The notes under the pieces were generated by a model. That model had not been told where the DNA came from. It was given only the letters and a program-made list of their open reading frames with translations, and did not search any database. Position numbers and translations under genes: made by a program. From CAYJLC01 sp044426355 (GTDB lineage Bacteria > Bacillota > Clostridia > Oscillospirales > Butyricicoccaceae): a stretch of DNA of 11,151 bases. This document shows positions 1 to 5,360 of this stretch, one piece after another. How positions within the stretch are numbered: the first letter of the stretch is position 1; each line of letters begins with the position of its first letter. Location of the stretch: NCBI GenBank assembly GCA_044426355.1, contig JAWXUO010000057.1:1-11151 (forward strand), in the 5' to 3' direction.

Positions 1-67
1 GCTTTGCTTATACAACTATGCCAACACTAGCTTTGCTTATACAACTATGCCAACACTAGCTTTGCTT
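1..67. repeat. 29-bp perfect tandem duplication at left edge
   Basis: Bases 1-29 and 30-58 are identical, and bases 59-67 repeat the first nine bases of the unit (gctttgctt). The unit begins and ends with this same short word, which makes it prone to slippage or to assembly looping. Because 29 is not a multiple of three, the two copies are read in different frames. Translating copy 1 in the permease-like frame gives FAYTTMPTLALL and then a stop at 57-59, while copy 2 joins the intact downstream permease. It is either a real frame-breaking slippage duplication or an artefact of a contig end; the position at the very edge favours an artefact. Confidence 0.9.
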
Positions 68-1132
68 GTAAGTAACTCAAACTTAAATATCGTAACACAG
101 TACCAAATGGCTCTTGTTACTATGTTTTTATCAGGTATATTCTTCATTTTTCTCACATGCTACGGACTTCGTGAGCAAATCGTTGATTCAATACCTATGA
201 ATTTAAAACTTTCTATGAGTACTGGCATAGGTTTGTTTATTTCTTTTTTAGGGCTTCAAAGTGGTGGTGGTGTTGTTTCTAACTCGTCAACTTTAGTCGA
301 ACTTGCAAATTTTTCAGACTTTGCAAATAATAAAGATGCCATGCTTACATTAATAGGTTTTGTTCTACTTGCGATATTAACGCACCTAAAAATAAATGGC
401 TCTGTTTTAATAACAGTTTTGAGCATATCAGTTCTTTCCCTTATTTTTGGTCACACGCAAATTCCTACTTCTATGAGTTTTGATATGTCAAATCAATTCG
501 CAGACTTTTTAGAAGTTTCTTTCTTAAAACTCGATTTTTCCTTTATTTTTTCTAGCAAAAATATAATAGCTACCATTTCTACTGTCTTTGTAGCACTAGT
601 TTCAATATCTGTATCGGATATATTCGACTCTGTAGGTACTTTTATCGCAACTGCTGAAAAAGCAGATATAATTGATGAAAATGGCAATTTTCCTGAGCTA
701 CGCAAAGCTTTAATTTGTGATGCTATTGCGACAACAGCAGGTGCTTGCCTTGGTACATCAACAGTTACAACTTATGTAGAATCAACAGCTGGTGTATCAG
801 CTGGTGGCAAAACTGGTATGACAAGTTTTACAACTGGTTGCCTTTTCATTCTTGCACTATTTTTAGCACCATTCACAGGATTAATCCCATCATGTGCGAC
901 TGCTCCTGCACTTATTTATGTAGGTTTTTGGATGCTATCTACAATACAAAAAATAGACTTTAACGACATTACCGAAGGTATTCCTGCGTTTATTACAATC
1001 GTGTTTATGCCTTTAACATACAGTATTTCAAACGGTGTCGGTCTTGGATTAATTTCTTATGTTATCATAAAAACTTGTGTTGGTAGTGGCGAAGATATTA
1101 CTGCTCCAACTTGGGTTATGGCTTCGCTATAG
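2..1132 (+). CDS. NCS2-family (AzgA-type) purine/nucleobase permease, 5' partial
   Basis: This is the C-terminal three quarters of a multi-pass membrane permease that probably imports a purine base (adenine, guanine or hypoxanthine) by proton symport. The sequence shows family hallmarks: a helix ending in the pattern SDIFDSVGTFIATAEKA, then GTSTVTTYVESTAGVSAGGKTG (read in two pieces), then ATAPALIYVGFWML, which are typical of the AzgA/GhxP branch. AzgA-like proteins are usually about 430-480 residues; roughly the first two helices are missing here because the gene runs off the window. The frame is open to the left edge. The ATG at 47 is an internal Met inside a hydrophobic segment and has no ribosome binding site, so it is not the true start. 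Residues resembling the family (FAYTT...) begin at base 32; sequence before that is the out-of-frame first copy of a 29-bp duplication. The family is confident; the exact substrate is not determinable. Confidence 0.88.
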   Translation, partial: LCLYNYANTSFAYTTMPTLALLVSNSNLNIVTQYQMALVTMFLSGIFFIFLTCYGLREQIVDSIPMNLKLSMSTGIGLFISFLGLQSGGGVVSNSSTLVELANFSDFANNKDAMLTLIGFVLLAILTHLKINGSVLITVLSISVLSLIFGHTQIPTSMSFDMSNQFADFLEVSFLKLDFSFIFSSKNIIATISTVFVALVSISVSDIFDSVGTFIATAEKADIIDENGNFPELRKALICDAIATTAGACLGTSTVTTYVESTAGVSAGGKTGMTSFTTGCLFILALFLAPFTGLIPSCATAPALIYVGFWMLSTIQKIDFNDITEGIPAFITIVFMPLTYSISNGVGLGLISYVIIKTCVGSGEDITAPTWVMASL

Positions 1133-1160
1133 TAATTAAAATACATTCTAATTACTATAG
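1127..1160 (+). terminator. AT-rich hairpin after the permease, possible weak terminator
   Basis: A perfect 12-bp inverted repeat (1127-1138 with 1149-1160, arm CTATAGTAATTA) with a 10-nt loop overlaps the permease stop codon at 1130-1132. It is followed by an interrupted T-rich stretch (aaattttaatttta) rather than a clean T-tract. The stem is almost all A-T. It may act as a weak terminator or mRNA 3' end protector. The hairpin itself is certain; its role is a guess. Confidence 0.45.
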
Positions 1161-1241
1161 CATAAATTTTAATTTTATATAAAAATTCAAGTTCTCTTTT
1201 TTAGTTTTGCTAATTTAGAGAGTTTTATTTTCAAAAAAGTC

Positions 1242-1270
1242 TTGACTTAAAATAAAAAATATGGTTATAT
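1242..1270 (+). promoter_or_regulatory. Promoter of the cobalamin-uptake operon
   Basis: A TTGACT -35 box (1242-1247) and a TTATAT -10 box (1265-1270) are separated by 17 bp, with a TG one base before the -10 (TGG at 1262-1264), an extended -10. Transcription would begin near 1277, just upstream of the cobalamin aptamer, leaving a leader of about 290 nt before btuF. This is a sigma-A-type promoter. Confidence 0.75.
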
Positions 1271-1282
1271 ATTAAGGATAGA

Positions 1283-1450
1283 TAAATGCATATTATTGGT
1301 GCATATTGTTTTGCAATATGATAATAGGGAATTGAGTTTACATTCTCAAACAGTCCATGCTGCTGTGATGACAGAGTTTTTAAAATGCCACTGGCTTCTT
1401 TGCTGGGAAGGTTTAAAAACAGTTTATGTCTAAGTCAGAAGACCTGCCAA
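1283..1450 (+). ncRNA. Cobalamin (B12) riboswitch aptamer
   Basis: The leader contains the conserved parts of the cobalamin riboswitch in order: a GGTGC element at 1298-1302 near a paired arm (CATATTG with CAATATG, flanked by TATTAT with ATAATA), then ATAGGGAAT (1324-1332), an arm TTGAG with CTCAA, CAGTCCATGC around 1351-1360, CTGTGATGACAG, the B12-box core GCCACTGG (1387-1394), TGGGAAGGT, and the highly conserved AAGTCAGAAGACCTGCC at 1432-1448. This layout is known in bacteria to bind adenosylcobalamin or related cobamides and usually lowers expression of B12 import or synthesis genes. It lies between a strong promoter and btuF, and so assigns the downstream FecCD-type importer to cobamides rather than to iron-siderophores. 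A 62-codon open frame crossing the region (from 1385) is not a gene. Edges are approximate. Confidence 0.95.
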
Positions 1451-1489
1451 TATGATTCTAAAATATTCCACATGTATGGAACTTTGGAG

Positions 1490-1527
1490 CACAATAAAAG
1501 CTATAACTATGCCTTTTTGTGTTTTTT
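1490..1527 (+). terminator. Riboswitch expression platform: intrinsic terminator
   Basis: Downstream of the aptamer, CACAATAAAAG (1490-1500) pairs with CTTTTTGTG (1513-1521) apart from a small bulge, across a 12-nt loop, and is followed by six Ts (1522-1527). This is a classical intrinsic terminator about 40 nt before the btuF start, so the switch most likely acts by premature termination when cobalamin is bound. A smaller hairpin, TTCCA-catgta-TGGAA (1466-1481), lies between aptamer and terminator. I did not find a convincing antiterminator pairing by eye. Confidence 0.75.
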
Positions 1528-1569
1528 AGAGAAATTTTATAAAAAAAATTACACAAACGAGGTACAAAA

Positions 1570-2487
1570 ATGAAAAAAATCAAACTTTTATTCCTAGCTA
1601 TGCTTATAGCTACAACTTTAGTTGCATGTGGCGACGACTCTGTAGATACTGCTCAAAATGCAGGTCAAAATAACAACCAACAAGAAAATCTAGATATTTT
1701 AGATGATAATATTATAACTGACCAAAAAATCGTTAGTTTAGCACCATCTATTACTGAAATTTTAGTAGAATTTGGTTTTAAAGATAATATAGTCGGTGCT
1801 GATTACTATTCTATTTCAGATTTTAATCTAACTGACGTTCAAGAATTTGATATGATGGCATTAAATGCTGAAAATATCGTAACGCTAAAACCTGATATTA
1901 TTTTCCTATCTGACATGAGTGCTGGTGGTGGTGATGACCCTCTTGCTGTTTTGTCAGGTATGGGAATTGAAATCCACTCTGTTGCAACACCTCAAAGCAT
2001 TGATGAAATTTATACTTATATCGAATTTATAGGCGACTGTATGGATACATCTTCTGACAATTTAGTTTCAAATTTAAAGGCTGAAATCGAAGAATTTAGA
2101 ACTATAGGCGACACTATTACTGATAAAAAGACTGTTTTATTCGAAATTAGTGCTGTTCCATATATTTATAGCTTCGGAGAAGGTGTTTATATGCATGAAA
2201 TGATTGAAATTATTGGTGCTACAAACGTTTTAGCCGACCAAACTGGCTGGCTTCCTGTAGAAGAAGAATCGGCTATCAAATTAAATCCAGATGTTATCGT
2301 TACTAACGTAAATTATCTTGATGATTCTGTTGCTGAAATCCTTGGTAGAATTGGCTGGGAAAACGTTACAGCTGTTCAAAATCAGGACGTTTACTACATC
2401 GACAATTCGGCTAGTAGCTACGGAAATCACAATATTATCGTAGCAATTTCTGAGCTTGCTAAAGCTATCTACCCTGATTTTTATTAA
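1570..2487 (+). CDS. btuF: Cobalamin ABC transporter substrate-binding lipoprotein
   Basis: This captures cobamide outside the membrane and hands it to BtuC. The 305-residue protein starts with a lysine-containing lipoprotein signal and lipobox LVAC (Cys20 would be lipidated), then an Asp/Asn/Gln-rich linker to about residue 50. The rest is a class III (cluster A-II) periplasmic-binding fold: KIVSLAPSITEILVEFG (53-69), LKPDIIFLS (106-114), a long connecting helix near 145-180, EIIGATNVLAD (213-223), LNPDVIVTN (238-246), GRIGWENVTAVQNQDVYYI (259-277). These are standard for BtuF/FhuD-like proteins. The start has a good ribosome binding site, GAGGT at 1559-1563, 6 nt before ATG. It is first in the btu operon behind the cobalamin riboswitch, which argues for B12 over siderophores. 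Family and role are strong; the exact preferred cobamide is unknown. Confidence 0.93.
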   Translation: MKKIKLLFLAMLIATTLVACGDDSVDTAQNAGQNNNQQENLDILDDNIITDQKIVSLAPSITEILVEFGFKDNIVGADYYSISDFNLTDVQEFDMMALNAENIVTLKPDIIFLSDMSAGGGDDPLAVLSGMGIEIHSVATPQSIDEIYTYIEFIGDCMDTSSDNLVSNLKAEIEEFRTIGDTITDKKTVLFEISAVPYIYSFGEGVYMHEMIEIIGATNVLADQTGWLPVEEESAIKLNPDVIVTNVNYLDDSVAEILGRIGWENVTAVQNQDVYYIDNSASSYGNHNIIVAISELAKAIYPDFY

Positions 2488-3500
2488 TGAAAAAAAAAGT
2501 TATATCAGCTTTTGCTTTGACTTTTTTAGTGCTAATATTCGGTGTAGCACTGGGTAGTGTTTATATTCAACCAACAGAAATTTTTAACATATTTTTAAAT
2601 GAATTTTGTGGTTTTTCTAAAGAAATCGACGAAATTAACAAAATTTTGATACTAAATATACGCCTTCCTCGTGTTTGCATCGTTTTTTTTATAGGTGCAG
2701 GACTCGCACTGAGTGGAGCTGTAATTCAATCCGTTTTACAAAATCCCCTAGCCTCTGCATATGGACTCGGAATTTCATCTGGTGCAGGTTTAGGGGTCAC
2801 TTTGCTTATCATTACAGGCTTTACAAGTGGTATTTTAGGTGCGTTATTAATGCCAATTGTCGCACTTGTTTTCGGCATAGTATCAGTTCTTCTTACAATT
2901 TATGTTGCACAAAAAATAGACAAAAATCTAGCTAATAATTCCATTATTCTTACAGGAATGGTTTTTTCTCTATTCATAAATTCGATTATGACATCACTTT
3001 GCTCAGTTTTTCCACAACATTCACCTAAAATAATTTTGTGGCAATCAGGCAATTTTTCCTTAAAAGAATGGTGGATTATCATAACTTTTGCTTGTATTTT
3101 GAGTATAAGCTTTGTTTTTTTATATAAATTCCACTTAGAAATGGATATAATGTCACTCGGCTCAAACCAAGCTATGTCCGTTGGCGTAAATACTCAAAAA
3201 ATAACTTGGTTTTTAATTATAGTAACAGCTATTTTAACATCATCTGCCGTGGCTTTTGTTGGGATTATCGGCTTTGTTGACTTAATTTCTCCACATATTG
3301 TAAGAAAATTTTTCGACTCACAGCATAAATATGTTTTGCCGATGACTATGCTTTTTGGGGGTTCTTTTATGGTTTTATGCGATATAATTTCTCGCACAAT
3401 CGCCTCGCCGTCCGTCATACCGATTGGATCTGTTACAGCTATTATAGGTGCACCTTTTTTCGTTATGGTTTTCTTAAAAAATAGGAGTATTCATGATTAG
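2487..3500 (+). CDS. btuC: Cobalamin ABC transporter permease (FecCD family)
   Basis: This is the membrane channel of the cobamide importer, acting as a homodimer with two BtuD ATPases. The 337-residue length fits the family. Hallmarks are an N-terminal helix (about 4-24), RLPR at 59-62, GAGLALSGAVIQSVLQNPLA (70-89) running into YGLGISSGAG, the cytoplasmic coupling segment GFVDLISPHIVR (262-273), and the C-terminal GSVTAIIGAPFFVMVFLKNR (314-333). About ten membrane helices are expected for the family. The ATG overlaps the btuF TAA by one base (TAATG) and no clear ribosome binding site precedes it, so translation is probably coupled to btuF. Its 3' end overlaps btuD by 8 nt. Siderophore permeases share this fold; the riboswitch upstream decides for cobalamin. 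Confidence 0.93.
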   Translation: MKKKVISAFALTFLVLIFGVALGSVYIQPTEIFNIFLNEFCGFSKEIDEINKILILNIRLPRVCIVFFIGAGLALSGAVIQSVLQNPLASAYGLGISSGAGLGVTLLIITGFTSGILGALLMPIVALVFGIVSVLLTIYVAQKIDKNLANNSIILTGMVFSLFINSIMTSLCSVFPQHSPKIILWQSGNFSLKEWWIIITFACILSISFVFLYKFHLEMDIMSLGSNQAMSVGVNTQKITWFLIIVTAILTSSAVAFVGIIGFVDLISPHIVRKFFDSQHKYVLPMTMLFGGSFMVLCDIISRTIASPSVIPIGSVTAIIGAPFFVMVFLKNRSIHD

Positions 3501-4254
3501 TATAAAAAATTTATCTGTAAAATACAATAAAAAAACTATTTTAAGCAATCTCAATTTAGATGTTTCAAAAGGCGAAATCATCTGCATAGTAGGTGTAAAT
3601 GGGTGTGGAAAAACAACTTTACTTAAAGCTATTTCGCATTTAGTAGACTATTCCGGTGAAATTTTCTTCGAAAACGAAGATTTAAAGCAAATGAGTCGCA
3701 AAGACCTTGCAAAAAAAATAGCTCTGCTTTCACAAATGAACAACAGTACTTTTTCGTATAATGTAGAACAAATTGTAAGTATGGGGCGATATGCTCATCA
3801 TAAAAACTCTTTTTTTACAAAATCCAGCTCTTTAGATACCAAAATAGTTGAAAATTGCATGAAAAAAACTGAAATTTTCAATATAAGACACCAAAACATA
3901 TCTAGTCTTTCTGGTGGCCAACTTCAACGAACAATGCTAGCTAGTATTTTTGCACAAAATCCAAATGTAATTTTACTTGACGAACCTACAAATCACTTAG
4001 ATTTTCATTTTCAAATTGAGCTTATAAACTTAGTAAAGCAGTGGGTTTTAGAAGAAAATCGATGTGCTATCGCAGTGCTTCATGATATAAATCTCGCATT
4101 AAACTTTGCCGATAAAATTGCTCTAATTGACAAAGGAGAAATAATTTACATTTCTAATACAGAAAACTTCGATTTTTCGAAATTAAACGAAATTTATCAG
4201 AGCGATATTCAAGATTTTATGATTAATTCTTTAGAAAAGTGGGTAAAAAAATGA
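3493..4254 (+). CDS. btuD: Cobalamin ABC transporter ATP-binding protein
   Basis: This cytoplasmic ATPase powers the BtuC channel. All motifs are intact in the 253-residue protein: Walker A GVNGCGKT (34-41), Q-loop Gln81 (LLSQMN), signature LSGGQ (139-143), Walker B ILLDEP (160-165), D-loop NHLD (167-170) and the switch His197 (AVLHDIN). The helical region MGRYAHHKN (97-105) is typical of the FepC/BtuD subfamily. The start is supported by AGGAG at 3483-3487, five bases before the ATG; it lies inside the end of btuC (8-nt overlap). Its stop overlaps the start of the next gene (ATGA), so the two are translationally coupled. As the family is shared with iron-siderophore importers, the cobalamin assignment rests on the riboswitch and on the downstream adenosyltransferase-like gene. 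Confidence 0.93.
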   Translation: MISIKNLSVKYNKKTILSNLNLDVSKGEIICIVGVNGCGKTTLLKAISHLVDYSGEIFFENEDLKQMSRKDLAKKIALLSQMNNSTFSYNVEQIVSMGRYAHHKNSFFTKSSSLDTKIVENCMKKTEIFNIRHQNISSLSGGQLQRTMLASIFAQNPNVILLDEPTNHLDFHFQIELINLVKQWVLEENRCAIAVLHDINLALNFADKIALIDKGEIIYISNTENFDFSKLNEIYQSDIQDFMINSLEKWVKK

Positions 4255-4775
4255 AAAATTTATACAGAAGTCCCTACGAAGCTTATCCATTCTTATGTGA
4301 TGATTCCAACGATTTACGTTGTGATTTTGAACTTCTAACCGATGAAATTGCAAGCCAAATAGGCTATTTAAGTAGTCTTACAAGTGATTTATCTATTAAA
4401 AAAGACCTTTTATTTCTGTGCGAGCTTGTCTATCATCTAAATCCATCACTTAGAACAAGTTTTACGATCACTGACACTGAAATATCCTACCTAATAGAAA
4501 TTGCTACAAAATTAAAGAACGAAACTGCCTCAAGATGTAAATTATTCGTTCTGCCACAAGGTAGTACACCTTGCTGTTTATCTCATATATTACGTGTAAA
4601 AAGCAAATGCTTAGTTCGCCTTTTATATCGCTATAACGCCCAAGGAAACGAAGTTTTAGACGAAATTTTTGATATTGCAAATCTACTATCAGGATACTTT
4701 TTTTATCTAGCACTTAAACTTAACGAGCTTGAAAATACCAAGGAAATTGAATATATTAGTCGAAATTACAAATAA
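4251..4775 (+). CDS. Divergent PduO-fold cob(I)alamin adenosyltransferase-like protein
   Basis: A 174-residue soluble protein, last in the B12 import operon. The C-terminal half follows the PduO-type ATP:cob(I)alamin adenosyltransferase pattern: FVLPQGS (99-105), His112, Arg115, then KCLVR (119-123), and a final helix DEIFDIANLLSGYFFYLAL (137-155). Classical enzymes would attach the 5'-deoxyadenosyl group of ATP to imported cobalamin. Two departures are visible. The N terminus (MKNLYRSPYEAYPFL) lacks the usual TKTGDxGxT ATP loop. The RxxxRRAER helix motif reads RVKSKCLVR, so one Arg and the Glu are replaced. Cys96, Cys108, Cys109 and His112 form C-x11-CC-x2-H, resembling in spacing the metal motif reported for EutT. 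I start at ATG 4251, overlapping the btuD stop by four bases; a GTG at 4239 would add four residues but lies inside btuD without a good ribosome binding site. It could be active, altered or a cobamide-binding carrier. Confidence 0.7.
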   Translation: MKNLYRSPYEAYPFLCDDSNDLRCDFELLTDEIASQIGYLSSLTSDLSIKKDLLFLCELVYHLNPSLRTSFTITDTEISYLIEIATKLKNETASRCKLFVLPQGSTPCCLSHILRVKSKCLVRLLYRYNAQGNEVLDEIFDIANLLSGYFFYLALKLNELENTKEIEYISRNYK

Positions 4776-4810
4776 AAAATAGCACTTTGATTTTTCAAGG
4801 TGCTATTTTT
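4775..4810. terminator. Bidirectional terminator between convergent genes
   Basis: Arms 4775-4790 and 4795-4810 form a 16-bp stem (AAAAATAGCACTTTGA against TCAAGGTGCTATTTTT) with a single G-U pair and a four-T loop. It has A-rich and T-rich flanks, so it can terminate from both sides. It ends the cobalamin operon, whose stop (4773-4775) touches it, and also the acetyltransferase on the other strand, whose last codons and stop (4795-4797) lie inside the 3' arm. Confidence 0.88.
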
Positions 4811-5298
4811 ATTTCATATACTTCATATTCGACAACTTTTCCTGCGTCAGTTGTTTCTACTTCATAATCTGAAATTCGTTTTTTGCAATAGTTTGCTATA
4901 AGTTTTTTACTAGCTTTATTTTCGATATGAACCTTATAAATCAGTTTTTTTATGCCAAATTTTTTCGCATAATCAATCAAAATTTCTACACATTCTGTTC
5001 CGTACCCCTTGCCTTGTGCTGATATTTTTAGCCAAACTCCGAGTGATGCTCCGTTATTTATGTCATGTATGCCTGCTAATCCTAAAAATTCGTTAGTTTC
5101 ATTGTGCAATAATGTAAAAATATAGTCACTTCCAGCATTTTTTTGCCTTATAAACATATTAACTAACTCGTGTGTATATGCAATATTTAAATGTGGCTCA
5201 GACAATAAATATTTAGAAACATCTTTAGTATAATTATCAAATATCTCTTTTTCATGTACAAAATCTACTGGTATAAGGTGCAAATGTTCGGTTTTCAT
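4795..5298 (-). CDS. GNAT-family N-acetyltransferase (RimJ/RimL-like)
   Basis: The 167-residue cytoplasmic protein has the GNAT fold of the Acetyltransf_3/RimJ-RimL group, which moves an acetyl group from acetyl-CoA to an amine on a protein N terminus or a small molecule. Visible features are the opening strand EHLHLIPVD (4-12), EFLGLAGIHDIN (70-81), the strand LGVWLKISAQGKGYGTE (86-102) with the acetyl-CoA loop Q95-G-K-G98-Y-G100, a helix to about 113, and IKKLIYKVHIENKASKKLI (116-134) with the Asn typical of motif B. The substrate cannot be inferred. A GGAG (5310-5313) precedes the start by 11 nt. It lies downstream of the SLH protein gene but beyond that gene's terminator; I could not identify a convincing promoter of its own, so it may rely on read-through. 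Confidence 0.85.
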   Translation of the reverse strand: MKTEHLHLIPVDFVHEKEIFDNYTKDVSKYLLSEPHLNIAYTHELVNMFIRQKNAGSDYIFTLLHNETNEFLGLAGIHDINNGASLGVWLKISAQGKGYGTECVEILIDYAKKFGIKKLIYKVHIENKASKKLIANYCKKRISDYEVETTDAGKVVEYEVYEIKIAP

Positions 5299-5320
5299 CT
5301 TAATTATAACTCCATTTCAT

Positions 5321-5356
5321 AAAAAAGATAGTAAACAATTAATATCTACTATCTTT
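5321..5356 (-). terminator. Intrinsic terminator of the SLH surface protein gene
   Basis: Read on the minus strand, AAAGATAGTA (5347-5356) pairs perfectly with TACTATCTTT (5324-5333) around a 13-nt loop and runs into further Ts (to 5321). It lies four bases past the stop codon of the surface protein gene at 5361 and directly before the acetyltransferase. Confidence 0.8.
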
Positions 5357-5360
5357 AAAT

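Noticed and set aside
1..67. A 29-bp repeat, a length seen in CRISPR repeats
   Set aside because: The copies are directly adjacent with no spacers, and they code for part of the permease in the neighbouring frame.
1385..1573. A 62-codon open frame in the leader of the cobalamin operon
   Set aside because: It lies inside the B12 box of the riboswitch and its expression platform, has no ribosome binding site, and its peptide resembles nothing; it is a by-product of the RNA sequence.
1570..4254. Iron-siderophore importer as the identity of the ABC transporter
   Set aside because: The three proteins alone would allow it, but the cobalamin riboswitch upstream and the adenosyltransferase-like gene downstream favour cobamide.
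5303..5308. A TATAAT on the minus strand just before the acetyltransferase start
   Set aside because: It is only 4 bp from the ATG, has no fitting -35, and would place the start site after the ribosome binding site; more likely a chance AT-rich match.
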